Of a DNA stretch of 64,000 nt, positions 44,620-57,169 are shown in pieces. The stretch covers positions 5,247,015 through 5,311,014 of the forward strand of contig NC_053146.1 of assembly GCF_016808335.1 (NCBI RefSeq), read 5' to 3'. How positions within the stretch are numbered: position 1 is the first letter of the stretch; every line of letters starts with the position of its first letter. The notes under the pieces are model-generated. The model made no database searches and had not been told where the DNA came from. It saw only the letters and a program-made list of their open reading frames with translations. The position numbers and the translations under genes are program-made. This DNA comes from Panicum virgatum. Its lineage: Eukaryota > Streptophyta > Magnoliopsida > Poales > Poaceae.

Positions 44620-46646
44620 ATGGCGGCCAAGGTGGCGGCGCCGCTCGCGTTCCGCCGCGAAGTGCGCGGCCCGCTCCGCCGGCCCTGCCTGGGCTCCCGG
44701 AGCGGGCTACAGGGCGCGCTGTGGTGCAGCAGTGCTGGCGCCGGGGGAAGCAGGCCAGCGCCGCCGGTGTGGCTGGTGCGCGCGCGGGGGAGGAACAGGT
44801 CCGCCGGCGGGCGGAGCTCGACCAAGGACGATGCGGAGGAGGACGAGGAGGCGGCGGAGGTGGTGTTCGTGGACGGCGGGGATGAGGAGTTCGCCGCCGA
44901 CGAGCTGTCCGGGTTCAGGGGCCTGGTTCTTGATATCTCCTACAGGTAGCCTTAGTGGAACTTTTTTATTTTTGTTGTCAGTTGTCACACAATTTTGTAA
45001 TAAATCATATAGCTTGTTGTATCATTTAAATTCTGGGTCCACATATCAGACATTAGTATAGAGTCCACAATTTTCAACCATTTTTCATCAAACAATATAG
45101 GTAAAAAATATCATGTTGAGATTATTATATCCTTGTAGGTACGTAGCAAATCAAAATCGTGAAATCTTTCGTTATCAGCTTCTATGGGCTATGGTTTAAA
45201 GTTGTTCACAATACTAGTGTTTTCTTCCATACTTTTTGGGCCTTACTTGCTCCAATAATGTCCTTATTAGTAGTTAGCATAGTTACTGATCTACTGCGTT
45301 TTTTATTTTACGAATAACTTCAGATTTATTTCTGCACAATGATCCCGAGGAGTTCTGAATCTATGCTCTGCAGGCCTGTCAATGTTGTTTGCTGGAAGCG
45401 TGCGATCTGCCTGGAATTCATGGAGAAGGTTAGCTTCCCTGATACCACCAGATGCTTCGTCTTCGTTCCATGTTCCTCATTCAGATCTATGCTGATCGAA
45501 TTGTATGCATTGTCTTCTTTTTTTTCCTTTTACATTTTTGACACATAATGCGATGCTCGTTTTAGCTATGCAGGCCGATGTACTGGAGTACTACGATCAG
45601 ACAGTCTCTTCACCTAGCGGATCCTTCTACATCCCTGCAGTTCTGAGGGTATGAATGTGATATGTATTATGGCTTCTGTTTCTTGAGTTGTTGGCGTTCT
45701 CTCCTCATTGCAGTGTTCCTTGTCTGTTCTTCAGGTTCCACAGCTCCTGCAGGTAGTGAAGAGAAGAAGAGTCAAGCAGAGCCTTAGCCGTAAAAACATT
45801 CTTTTCAGGGATGAATTCACCTGTCAGTAAGTTTCTTGGCTCACTGCTCAAGTTTTCACTTGTATTTCTCTTAGCATATTTGCAAATGTTTACAGCTTTG
45901 TTTTTCACTGAATAAGACCTTTTCTTTTTGTTCAATCTTCAAGTATTCTGTTGTTTTTCTCTAATTTTGTGTCATATATTCTTGTACTTTTGCTGGACAA
46001 AGAGGGACCCGATTTTTCAGTGGGAGAAGAGAGATTAGAATTTATGTCGCATTGCGTAAAGAAAGTCCTCTGTTTTTTCTTCTTCTAATGGTTAGATACT
46101 GATGCAACACAATCGCTGCAGATATTGCTCTTCTCGGGAAAACTTGACTATTGACCATGTTATTCCTATTTCACGAGGCGGTAAATGGGAATGGGAAAAT
46201 TTGGTACGCAAATCCAGTGCTTCAACTAAACTCATTTGACTGGGGTTTCTGAATTCTAAATCAAGGAAAATAATTTTGCAGTCTTATAAGTTTTATGTTC
46301 ATGCTTCTTTTGAATTGTTCAGGTGACTGCCTGTTCAAGATGCAATTCCAGGAAGGGTCAGAAGACACTGGAGCAGGCAAACATGAAGCTGCGCAAGATA
46401 CCCAGGGTATGAGACATTGAGACGTTCTCCCTTGCTGAATCCTGATTGCTTCAAAGTTATGTATGATTAGCAGTTCTGTAAATATGGATGAACAATAATT
46501 ATAATTCTTGGTGAATTGCACTGCAGGCGCCCCAGGAGTACGACATTATGGCTGTGCCCTTGACGAGATCCGCATTCAGGACGCTCAAGAGGAGCCAGGG
46601 GTTGCCTGAAGTGTGGCTGCAATACCTCACCAGGCCATCTCCATAA
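44620..46646 (+). CDS. HNH endonuclease-domain protein, probably plastid
   Basis: Seven exons give 277 residues: 44620-44945, 45374-45428, 45574-45648, 45735-45826, 46122-46203, 46323-46406 and 46527-46646; every junction keeps frame. The N-terminus is Ala/Arg/Ser-rich with few acids for about 60 residues, like a chloroplast transit peptide, followed by an acidic segment ([12 protein letters not shown]). A conserved region [25 protein letters not shown] leads to the HNH fold: FTCQYC (first zinc pair), [10 protein letters not shown] (catalytic His), [16 protein letters not shown] (Asn and second zinc pair). Such proteins occur singly in plants, algae and cyanobacteria. Their role is not established, and nuclease action on DNA is inferred from the motif. 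Convergent with the YTH gene. Confidence 0.92.
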
Positions 46647-47601
46647 TCAGGAGCTTCAGACCTGATCAATCAGCCATCTCGTTGTATATTACTAGGCATG
46701 CGCAGCAAAGACTCAATTATCTGCTCTATCATAACTTCTGTACATGTCAATAATTCACAGTAGTAAAACATCATATTGACTTATTATCATGCTCCCATTC
46801 CATGGCAAGTTCTGTACATGACGATGGCCAGCAATAAAGGCTCACAGAACTGTTTGAAAGAATGTACAAAGTGAAGCTGGTGCAGAAACCAGCCTAACAA
46901 CTTGAGAAAGCTCCAATACTTATCAAAAAAATGCTGCATCTACTCATAAGCAAACATCATAAATCACATCGTAAATGCAAAGCATTCAGTTAACATTCGC
47001 ATTGCTAGTAAAGTTCCAAGTACATCACATGACAAAGAAGCAAAATTACAACCAAATCAGCTCAACAGCGCGACAGATTGCAGAAATTTTGCATGCAGAG
47101 TCGTAGACAATTTTCACACTAACAAATGATATGTAAATTGCTAGATCAAATTCCCAGGTTCATTTCAGGTTCTTACACCAGCTAACATAAAAGGAGCTAA
47201 ACTTGTCCAGAATTCAGTGAGGTAGAGAATTAAATTCAGAAACAGGCAGAAAGTAAATGAAAATACTTCCTCAAACCCAAGATCCATCATTGGAAAACCC
47301 AGTCAATCATCCTTCTACTCCTAAATATCTGATATGCCAGAACACAGACCACAACTATCACCAAACACAAGCAACTAACTAAACCTCTAGCAAGCTATGG
47401 GGAAGTAGGAAACAGGAACAAGAAATAAGCTTAATGGGATCTCGAATTGCCTCAAACTCAAACCCCACAACATATATAGGTTTTGCCCCATACCACCAGC
47501 AGTGGCTGAGCTGATGACTAAAATATTAGCAGCCATTTGCACTTGCCAACTTCTCAGTTGGAGATTTCAGATCTTCTGGGGCAACACCATTTCCTTTTGC
47601 A
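46647..47601. other. 3' regions of the convergent HNH and YTH genes
   Basis: Probable 3' UTR of the HNH gene to about 46780. AT-rich DNA follows, then the likely 3' UTR of the YTH gene, which on the minus strand ends below 47602. No repeat or RNA gene is recognised. Confidence 0.5.
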
Positions 47602-50600
47602 TCATTTCTCTCCTTTGTCAAGTGAAGGCTCTTTGTTCAAAACTTCAACCTCAACCTTTGTGAGTTCAGTTGATACAGTCTCCCCTTCGAGACTTTTCTT
47701 CTCTGCATCGGCCGAATTAGGCAGCTTCACATCGATGACCTAGAACCACACTGTAGTGTCAGCAACATAAATAATAATGGTGGGGTTATAAATGATCAAG
47801 ACTTGTATTTTTAACCAGGAAACATGATATACATTGAATATCTTTCATATTTAAGGCAAGAAAGAAAAATAGTATTTTGATTATATGCTCATCAATAACA
47901 GCATTCAAATAGTTTGTCGAAAGCACATCTGAGCATCTTGTATAAGAATCTACAGAGTTTAGTATAAAGCAGTCAGTTAAAGCAAGCTAAGTTACTCCAT
48001 ACCTTCTTCAGTGACTGCTGCTGCTTTGCTTTCCTCTCTTGCATCATCTTCTCACGGTTATCATAAAAGCCAAAGTCATCCAGTATGGATGTCTTGCAGA
48101 CATGATCCTTGAAAATCTTAAGCACTTGAAGGCCTTGCTCAAGCTTCACCTGTGATCACCACAAAACCCAATGAGGCAAGATACTAGTAGTCAATTTAAA
48201 AGTATCAAGCATTTGATTCTAGGGTTGTGCTAGTGATTGAGTGGTGCAAATAGTTCAACACGCAAATAAACAAGCATTAGAATGAAAAATATAGATTGGC
48301 CTACACCATTTCTATGATGAAGTTCTAATGGCAATGTCCACTACTGCAGCAGCCCCCAGATTGGGGTAAATAAAATCAAACAAAAATTAGCCAGCGATTC
48401 TTCTAACCTCATGTGTATCTCTGCTGTTTGTCACCGGCTTGTTCTCATTGTTCTCGAGAATGATGTGCTTTAGCAAGCTGTTTGGAACATCCTTCACAAT
48501 GTGCCACTTGACAGGGAAACAACCAGTCCACTTGTCCTGTTGCCAATGCTCCACTGTCTTGTTAAAATCAACACGACCCACCATCTCAGCGAGGCCAACA
48601 AACTGACCACTGGCATTCACCTGGAAAATGATAACATGTTGCAAGCATTAGCAAAGTGAATAATTTCGAATTTAAGAGCATAGTTATGAGTTACTTAAAA
48701 AAGAAAAATATTACTTACGGAGAAAAGAAGGAAGACAGGAGTTTCACTTGATTTTTCTTTAGCCTCTTGATAGGCGGCATCAAGCTTCTTATTACCATTG
48801 GGAGTGCTAGCCCACACATTGTACTTAATGCTTTTGTGAACGTCATCCTCACTGTATGATTTAATAATAAAGAATTTGGCCTCTGAGTATGTTTCCGCAA
48901 AGTCAGCCAGGTTATACTGATTCTTCACGGCAGCATGTGAGCCATTAGTAGCTGACAGATCCTGCTCTTTTGCAGGTACTTCAGTAGTAGCTCCAAGCCC
49001 TTGCTGACTTTTGTACAGACCACTTCTTGGTCCTCTTTTCAGCTCATTGAAACCATCTAGGCTTCCATTGCCATAAGCATAATACCCATTATCTCTGCCT
49101 CTGGGCCTGTACTTTCCATCATACAGCCCATTCCATCCACCATACCCAGAACTATACATGTGCGATCCATACCAAAGGCCAGGTCCATATGAGTCATACC
49201 CATAGATTCCATTAGCTGAGTAAATCGACGGGGATCCCATTGGTGAAGTTGGTGTCTGCAGGCCCAACAAGAAATAATCCTATGGTTAGAAAGGTATAAA
49301 CTACAATACAGTAAATCCCAGCAGTTGCTTGGGATCAGGAAACAGAACCACTACAGAACCTAGTCGGCCATCCAACTCAATGCAATGCTGAGCCCACAGC
49401 GATAACTAACAAACAGATTCATGGAAAAGCAGTAAAGATCATGAGTAGGATCAACAAAAAAACTAATAAAACAGTTGAACCAAAATAAAGTCAGCATATG
49501 GCACCACACAACAACTCTGTCCTGAATGAACTGAACTAAAACAATTTTAGTAAACATCAAGAGCAACAAAGCTTACCATGAGATGAGGATACTGTCTCGT
49601 GTTTTGATTCCTAGACTGACCCTTGGTTTTAGTATTAAAAGCGGTTGAATTGCAATTGCTGGGAAGTTTTTGCTGCTTGTCAGAGAACATCTCGCTACTG
49701 TAATATGGATAGGCTGACCAGTTAGTCAGGTTCTGGTAGCTACCAGAACGCCCACTAGATCGTCCATACGAACCATTGGAAACTGGCCGGTCTGACTTCA
49801 GGGACGAGTTTGAATTTTTCAGACTCTTCACCCCATCGATGCCAATAGAGGAGACATCCCCTTGTGGCGATGGAGTGACCTTTTCACTTTTAACATTGGA
49901 TGACAGCTTGGCAGTGGAATTCTGCTGCTTGTTGTATGTCGATGGGTACTGGTAATTCTGAGACCCATAAATCTGACCATCATGCCCCAACGCTGCAACA
50001 CCATATGGAGCATAGCCATAGTACATGTCAGCATAGGCACCCTACACATTCCAATGAACATAGCATTATTATCAATCAAATACACCCAAACACATGAAAA
50101 TCAGGAGGATTATTCAATCTGAGTTGAGTCCAAAGTTGAAAAATATGAAAATTTGGAGGATTATTCAATCTGAATGCATTCCAAAGACCAAGCATATGAC
50201 AATTAGATCCTTAGGTCCCACAAACAATATATCAAACAAAGAAGATTCACTCACAGAAGTTGGTGTCTGTGCTCCCTCATGGCTCAAGTATGTGGAGTAA
50301 TCCCCCCATCCACCATAGGCTGCATATTATCGAAAAACAAGGAGAATGAACAAAATGCTTGCACAACGTTTGACTATGATTTCAAGCACCGAACATTGAG
50401 AGCTCAAAAGATCATTACCTCCATAGGCGTAAGCCGGGTAAGCACCATAGTACATGCTCGCATCCTTGTAGTCCTGCACCTGTAAAGTCTCCACCCCCTG
50501 CTGCAGACTCCCTACGGCCGCCACCGCGCCCTTTGCCGGAACCTGAAACAGTACCACATCAAATCAACCAGCCTAAATTCCAATCCACGCACAAAAAAAA

Positions 50601-51195
50601 AGGATCACTTGATGATAGGAGAAACTCGCGCGGGCCTTACCTTCTCCTTGGTCGCCAAGACGTCGCCGGCGTCGCCAGTCGTGTCCAGAGCCAGTTTCTG
50701 CAGCAAATCCGTAGCCTCTGGAGAAACAAAGGTCAAGGGAAACCAACAGCCAACACACCGGGAAATGGATTTCACCACTCAACTCATGCTCCAACCAACG
50801 AAACACGCATGAATCATATCGCCGAAAGAGCAAGAGCCTCAAACATCCAAAAAAGAATCCATTTTTTTCCACCAAACATTAGAGCATCGACCCCGAATTC
50901 AATCGCCACGGCAAGGAACGCAGAGAAACACACGAACGGGAGGGGATCAAACGCACCAACAACTCCGCCTCATCCGAATACAAACCACGCACAGAGCCCA
51001 AAAGATTCGAACCTTCCACGAGCAAAACCCCTCAAAAACACTGAGAGGAAAGGAGGCGCGAAAGCCAGATACCCCGAGATCCGTGCGACCATCAAGAACT
51101 CCGAACCGAGAAGAACGAGAGAGCGGCGGAGGAAGAGCGGAATCACAGTAGGGTTTAAGGATACGGTCGGCGGCGGCGGTGGCGGCGGCGGCCAT
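47602..51195 (-). CDS. YTH-domain m6A RNA reader (ECT family)
   Basis: Nine exons give 598 residues: 51165-51195, 50641-50717, 50419-50542, 50255-50319, 49577-50041, 48719-49255, 48408-48620, 48003-48149 and 47602-47739; all phases agree. The N-terminal about 330 residues are disordered, rich in Tyr, Gly, Ser and Asn ([25 protein letters not shown]), as in plant ECT proteins. The YTH domain starts near residue 385. It has [43 protein letters not shown] and [19 protein letters not shown]; the Trp residues in NVWAS and DKWTG belong to the aromatic cage that binds N6-methyladenosine. Related proteins act in the cytoplasm on mRNA stability and translation and control leaf and stress responses. 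A (GA)n tract at about 51247-51280 sits in the 5' UTR. Confidence 0.94.
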
Positions 51196-51239
51196 GTTGG
51201 GAGGTCTTGCTAGGGTTTGGGTGGGGGCAAGACGGGGAG

Positions 51240-51242
51240 GGG

Positions 51243-51281
<39 letters not shown>

Positions 51282-52276
51282 CTGAGAGGGCTGCTCTTAA
51301 ATAATTAGCGGCCCAGATCTGATCGCCCCTATCATTATTAGCCTTCTATTATCCTTTTTCTGTTCTCTACTACTGTGTTCTTTTTTCTTCTTCTATACAA
51401 TAATATATGATGATGTTTTAGCCAAATTTTTTATTTTCAGAAGATTGGAACTAAAGAAATTATAATAGTTCAGTTAAAGTAACAACTATGTTATAATAAC
51501 GTGCCATGACCACAATACGTGTTTATATTCTAGAAATGATATTTTACTTAATTAATATGATTTGTAGAATATCTTAGCAACATGTCACAAGGAAAAGATG
51601 ACTCTGATAGGAAAATAAGATGTCTATGGGTTCATAGGCACTCAACCACAAGGTTTAAAGTTCTAGAAATTTGCCAAATGTATTTTCCAAGTACATTTGG
51701 GCAACAATTCAGATGAACAACAAAAATGGATTCTCTTTGTTATTCGCTCACACCCAAAGGATGATTAATAAGGTCTAGTAGAGTACAAGTACTAGTGTCC
51801 TCCTCCTCAAACCCTCGGTCAAACGTGATGGTCACCTCTATTCTTCACTAGCAGTTGGCCTCGTGTTGACTAGTCAACTCACTTAGCCTCGAAGCATCTG
51901 TTTTGGCCATTTCGTTTGCAGAAAAATAGGAGCCCAACAAATGTGACTTCCACAGGATCACTTAGCACCTCAAAAAACAAGATACTTTCTTTCAAAAAAA
52001 AGATTGTTTACTCTACCTCGAATTGGAATATAACCGGGGTGAAAATGGTTAATAAAAAACATCAAGAAATTCGAGTTCATTCACCGACCTTCTGTCGTCA
52101 TATTAAACCCTGCAGCAATTAATTTGTTTGCCTCCCACATGGTTGTGGCAGTATGCACACTGCTATCATTTTGCGTGATGGTGGGTGCTATGTATTTTCT
52201 TCATGATGTGGAAGGTGTGCAAATAAAGTTGGGAGTTGAGGTGGCTAGCATCTCAAGTGAAAAATCGGCTCCTTTA
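51240..52276. other. YTH promoter and AT-rich intergenic DNA
   Basis: The (GA)n tract is followed by AT-rich sequence with no gene. 51540-52270 shows scattered short frames without support. Confidence 0.5.
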
Positions 52277-52609
52277 GGGACAGTTTAGTTCCTAAAATTT
52301 TTTGGGTGAAAATTTTTGGATAACGTTTGATCACTAATTAGAAGTATTAAATATAGATTAATTATAAAACTAATTACATGGATGGACGGAAAATCACGAG
52401 ACGAATCTATTAAGACTAATTAATCCATCATTAGAGGTTGGTTACTGTAGCACGACATTGTCCAATCAGGTTTAAAAGATTCGTCTCGTAATTTCACCCG
52501 GGGGTTGTAGAATGGGTTTTTGTCAGTTATTCATATTTAATACTCCTAATTAGTGGTCAATCATTGTCAGTTACGTAGCACCCAAATTTTTTTTGAAACT
52601 AAACGGCTC
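52277..52609. mobile_element. Tourist-like MITE with TTA duplication
   Basis: GGGACAGTTTAGTTCC at the left and AAACTAAACGGCTC at the right are imperfect inverted ends flanked by TTA (52274-52276, 52610-52612). Inner inverted motifs (ACGAGACGAATC with GATTCGTCTCGT) strengthen the foldback. It ends 16 bp before the CACTA element. Confidence 0.75.
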
Positions 52610-52722
52610 TTATTGTAAGAAAACACACTACTACAAAATTAACCAAGGCCGCCGGCGCCTCCCTCTCCATCCGCGCGACGACCGCCAGCGGCGGTCTCCC
52701 CCAGCCCCTGCGTCCCGGCGCT

Positions 52723-53004
52723 CAGTGGCGGAACCAGGATTGAGTTGAACCCCGGGCCGAGTTTTAAATATAGTTGTGACAAAAACCAGACGTCAACAAA
52801 CTCATAGTTCAAAAGATACACGAGAACATAATGAAAGTTCAAAAGATACACGAGAACATAATGAAAAGATAGAAAACATACAACAAGTGTCATCGCGAAG
52901 TAGTATATTTATTCTTCTTCACAATTTTTTGGGCTTCTTCAGCAATTTTTTGGGCCGAACCCCGGGCCATGGCACGGGTGGCCCGGGGTGTACATCCGCC
53001 ACTG
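52723..53004. mobile_element. hAT MITE nested in the CACTA element
   Basis: Ends CAGTGGCGGA and TCCGCCACTG are inverted. The flanks CCGGCGCT at 52715-52722 and 53005-53012 are an exact 8-bp duplication. The 282-bp body includes a duplicated AGTTCAAAAGATACACGAGA unit (52807, 52837). It must have arrived after the CACTA element. Confidence 0.9.
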
Positions 53005-53118
53005 CCGGCGCTCCCTCCCCTCACTTCGTCTCGCGCAGAGGTCGGCTGGCGGCCGGCACCGGCCGGATTCGGCTGCGGCGGGCCCGGATCCGGCGGTGGC
53101 TGGGCTTGGGCGGCGGCG

Positions 53119-53660
53119 CGGCCCCGAGGGCGGAACCCATGCTCTGTGCGCACGCGGCGGCGCAGAGCATCCCGCGGCGGCGTGGCCCCGAGGATGCGGC
53201 AGGCGGCGGCGCGGAGGTCGGCCGGATCCGACAGCGGCAGGCCCAGATCCGGCGGGGGCCGGGCTCGGGCGGCGGCGGCGCGGCCCCGAGGGCGGAGCCC
53301 CGGCACCGAGCGCGCGCGGCGGCGCAGAGCCTCGTCCGCGAGCACTCGTGGCGGCGTGGCCCCGAGGATGCGGCAGCGCGGCTCCGAGGATGCGGCCGAC
53401 GGCGGCGCGGCCCCGAGGGCGGAGCCCCGGCACCGAGCGCGCGCGGCGGCGCAGAGCCTCGTCCGCGAGCACGCGTGGCGGTGTGGCCCCGAGGATGGGC
53501 AGCGCGGCTCCGAGGATGCGGCCGGCGGCGGCGCGGCCCCGAGGGCGGAGCCCCGGCACCGAGCGCGCGCGGCGGCGCAGAGCCTCGTCCGCGAGCACGC
53601 GTGGCGGCGTGGCCCCGAGGATGCGGCAGCGCGGCTCCGAGGATGCGGCCGGCGGCGGCG
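53119..53660. repeat. GC-rich tandem repeat of about 127 bp in the CACTA element
   Basis: CGGCCCCGAGGGCGGA recurs at about 53119, 53281, 53408 and 53534. The last three copies continue for over 100 bp with near identity (CCCGGCACCGAGCGCGCGCG, then CCTCGTCCGCGAGCAC). All six frames stay fairly open because of composition, not selection. Confidence 0.8.
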
Positions 53661-53882
53661 CGGCGGCAGCCGGCATTTGCACGTCAGATGGGCTCGCCGG
53701 GCCTAGATGGGCTCGGCGGGCTCGCCTGTTTTTATTTATTTATTTATTTTTATTAACAGAGGTGTGTACAAGAACGCATCTGAAAATGTTCGATTTACAC
53801 TGACTGTAGCTCTGAGGCGTTTCCGAAAAACGCCTCTGAAAATAAAAAATACACACCTCTGAAAATAAAAAATATAGTAGTG

Positions 53883-54478
53883 ACAGAACCTCCAAAAAAG
53901 GATTAAAGATAATTCTGCTTATTGCCCATTCACAAAACCTGGGATGATGAGCGACATCCCCATGATCAATGGCGAAGTTCCCGTCAGCAATTGCCTATCA
54001 TATATAGAGTTCCTAAAAATTGTGAATATTATCAAGATTTTTTTATAGTTTCTATGCTCTGATGTATTGCAAAAGCACATTCTTAGTGGCAAAGTTTGAA
54101 TTATGAAAAATTATGATTTTTGTACCTAGTCAGTCAGTCAAATGAAGGTATAACTGAATATAATATAATCATAGAATATATGACCGCTGAAATTCAAGGG
54201 GAAAATCTTGCTCGGGTATCAGCTCCAATTTTTTCAAAAATCCACACATCACTTCAGAACAAAAATATATGATCATGTCCTCCTCTTCCTGTTGATGCTG
54301 ACACGCATGATGCGTATTTCTGGCTTTTCAGGAAGTAACTTGGTATTCAAACGCGAATCTGAATTCAAGCTATCTGCTATGTGCGGGCAGACTGGGCCCG
54401 CGTTAACACCAAATGCGGCATGCTTAGTATTTGCTCATCACAAACGGGACACACACCCCCTACTCACTTTCTGCTTGA
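53883..54478. other. Intergenic DNA, no gene seen
   Basis: AT-rich sequence between two transposons. Nothing recognisable. Confidence 0.5.
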
Positions 54479-54822
54479 GGGCGCGTTTAGTTCCGTTTGC
54501 AAAAAATTTTGGGTGTCAAATCGATTCTTTGACCAGATGTCAGGAAGACTTTTCGGACACTAATTAAAAAACTAATTTCAGAACTCACTTGGAAACCGCG
54601 AGACGAATCTTTTGAGGCCTTTGACCGCATCATTAGCACATGTGGGTTACTGTAGCACTTATGACTAATCATGCACTAATTAGGCTCAAAAGATTTGTCT
54701 CGACGTGTACATCCAAACTGTGTAATTAGTTTTGTTATTCAATTACATTTAGTGCTTCGTACGTGTGTTTAAAGGGGAGGTGAAAATTTTTGGGTGAAAA
54801 TTTTTGGGAACTAAACGCGCCC
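54479..54822. mobile_element. MITE with GGGCGCGTTTAGTTCC ends
   Basis: GGGCGCGTTTAGTTCC and GGGAACTAAACGCGCCC are exact inverted ends, flanked by TGA (54476-54478, 54823-54825). The 344-bp body shares the 'CGTTTAG' terminus with the MITEs at 13884 and 52277. The duplication is TGA rather than TTA. Confidence 0.8.
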
Positions 54823-54914
54823 TGAATGTGTCTCCCATATACATGTATATATACATGTCATGGTGTTTATGTTCCTGTCCTCTTGGCCTCTCCTGTGGTC
54901 ATATATATATGTTG

Positions 54915-55330
54915 ACACACTGAACTCGCAGCTGGCTGAACAGAAGAGAGCCATACTCCCATGGCCTTGATGAGGGTACTAGATTAATTAATTGCTTTCT
55001 CGGTCACTACCTATAGGATAGCTAGTGTATGGTCAAGGCCACAGGCACGCAGAAAACAACAATGGGACTGGAAACACGAGGGGTTATGATTTCAACTTCA
55101 GGCTCAGCTATCGTTAGCCATCTATGGCAACATGTGTATATACACTCAAATAGCGAGGACAAACAGTCTCATCCTGGAGAGGCACCGGACCAGAAGGGGC
55201 TCCTGGGACTCTACAAAGTGAGGCCGCCATGCCCATGCAAAATGGCAGAAAACGAGTCCACTGCACAGCTGATCGAGGTAGAAACATACGACAGATGCCA
55301 TGGCCATGCAAAATGTGGCAATGTAGTAAT
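54915..55330 (+). repeat. Segmental duplicate A, transcript-like
   Basis: Aligns with 57170-57560. Shared landmarks are GCTGGCTG, AGAAGAGAGCCAT, CTCCCATGGCCTTGATGAGG, then GGCCACAG followed by AATGGGA(C/T)TG, then TGTGTATA(T/C)AC, and a GGCACC-CCAGAA stretch. An AT-rich TATA-like run precedes it. Frames are not conserved between the two copies, so a non-coding transcript or repeat is likelier than a protein gene. Confidence 0.5.
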
Positions 55331-55774
55331 CGGATGATGAGTGCGGTGCTCAAGTCCCTAGAGGATTTGTTCTGGTTGGCCTCGTCGCATTGATTTCGCT
55401 TCGGGTGAAAATGTCGCAATGATTTCGCAAATTTGCTAGTTCAATTCCCTTCTTCCACAAAATTCATGGGCTCTGTTTTTATGTATAGTACATAGACATA
55501 GACACTTATACACACACGCATGGTACTCTTGAATAGAAGGGTGCTCTTGATAGATTTTTTTCAAGAGAAGTTGTATGATAAAATTCGAGTATATTTAGTC
55601 TATTTGTTGTATTTTCTAAATATAGGCCACATTTTTGTTTCGCTCCAGGACTAGAAAAGGTATGGCCATGCACATGCACATTCTATCGATCAGTGGCAGA
55701 ACTACGATCTATCGGCATGGGGGAGTGGGGCAAATGATCCATATCTCCAACTTTTGTTTTGAACAATCTTTTTA

Positions 55775-56602
55775 GGCTATCCACACTTGTGGTACTCTAA
55801 ATTCATCCTCTAAAAGCAATATTCCATCCTGGTCATCAAGATTCTCTCCTCTATCTCCATTTCTCCCGCACTCGTCATACTCTATATTCCATCCTCTATA
55901 TCCTAGTCATCTACATTTTATACTTAAATCAACTTTACTCATCCCTTCTATAGTCACTTACAAGTGGAGCCATCCTAACCTTATCTCACACCACCCTCTC
56001 CCCACATCCCTCTATGCTCCCCTGTTTCTCTCCCGCCAGCAAGCTCTGTCGCGACCCGCTCGCCCCGGCCTGCTCCGCCGTGGGCGCTCGCCAGGACCAG
56101 CTCCGCTGCACGTGCTCGCCGCAACCTGCTCCGCCGTGACTCGCTCGCCCTGGCCTGCTCCGCCGTGGGCGCTCGCCCTGACCGGCTCCGCCGCGCGTGC
56201 TCGCCACGGCCAACGGAGGGTTCGGGCGGAGGGTGGCCGGACGATGGGGTGCGTCGTGCAGGGCTAGGCGGCGGCCATGGTGGCCGGTGGTGGCAGCTCT
56301 GCTCGTGGCCGCGCGGCTCGGACTCGGTGGAGGCGAGACGGGACCTGCAGCGGCGATGGCGGGGGCTCTGCTCGTTCGGCGGTGGCGCGGACCCGATGGA
56401 GGTGGGGCGAGGCAGCGTCGGGAGGCGAGCCCATGCCACGTCAGTCGATAGCACACTCTCGCTATCTCCGCTTGATTTGGAAAACCGGGGGGGGGGGGGG
56501 TGCTCCGCGTTGATAGCGTAGCTCGTACCGGACGCCGCTGCAGCTCTTTTTTCGCTACCCGCGTCCTGGAGGACCGGGTAGCGGATGCCGGTGCGGGTAG
56601 CC
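55775..56602. mobile_element. PIF/Harbinger-type element with GC-rich cargo
   Basis: GGCTATCCACAC at the left and GTGCGGGTAGCC at the right are imperfect inverted ends, flanked by TTA (55772-55774, 56603-56605). The interior 56000-56460 is GC-rich with open frames on both strands that repeat Ala/Arg-rich units (GCTCGCC, CTGCTCCGCCGTG), and a G10 run lies near 56489. No transposase. Confidence 0.55.
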
Positions 56603-57053
56603 TTACAAGTTGAGAACTAATAAACTTTGTTACCTTCTATCATATATGCGGCGTGAAAGCGAGGAGACCACAGCAATACATCATTATTTCAACTTTATTT
56701 TGATCGAGTGAACAAGGCAGCAGAATGGTAATTTTAGGAGAACATAAGGATATATATTTCTTCAAATCCTCACTGTTTTTTAAAGCAAAGGACTATAATT
56801 CACTTTTGTATTCCCATCTTCTATTGTTAGGATGGGAGTAGTTGGTAAAGTTACCATGTTATAAAATACCCATGAAAAGCTAACATAACTAGCTTAATCA
56901 GAGGCCCAACCAGGTTTATAATGGGTTGATACTTAAGAGGTCCAACTCAGACTGACCTTCCCTGATAAATCAATAAAGAAACTAAACTGTACTAGACTGA
57001 AGCGAAAGATAAATGCGTCATCCATCGTGATCGTGTATATAAATAGGAACCGG

Positions 57054-57147
57054 ATCCTCTGCCGTTATTGCAAAGGGACTCGGTTGCTGACAGGTGGGTC
57101 CGATAGCACACTGACCTACCTATCCCTCTACCATAACTGCAGAGGAT
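57054..57147. mobile_element. Small foldback MITE, copy 1
   Basis: ATCCTCTGCCGTTAT at the left and ATAACTGCAGAGGAT at the right are inverted ends around about 60 bp. It lies immediately upstream of segmental duplicate B. A relative lies at 59503-59623. Confidence 0.6.
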
Positions 57148-57169
57148 ACTGATCGTCCTATATAAGCAG

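Larger units (their letters stand above)
52626..53882. mobile_element. Non-autonomous CACTA element
   Basis: The left end CACTACTACAAAATTA and right end TATAGTAGTG are inverted, flanked by ACA on both sides (52623-52625, 53883-53885), the 3-bp duplication of CACTA elements. Subterminal CCTCTGAAAAT-type repeats lie near 53765-53870. The interior is a GC-rich tandem repeat and a nested hAT MITE. There is no transposase. Confidence 0.85.

Noticed and set aside
52776..53803. Frames of 245-326 residues in three phases
   Set aside because: Produced by a 127-bp GC-rich tandem repeat inside a CACTA element.
54930..54950. ACAGAAGAGAG resembling miR156
   Set aside because: Only 11 of 20 bases agree and the following bases differ; no matching star arm found by eye.
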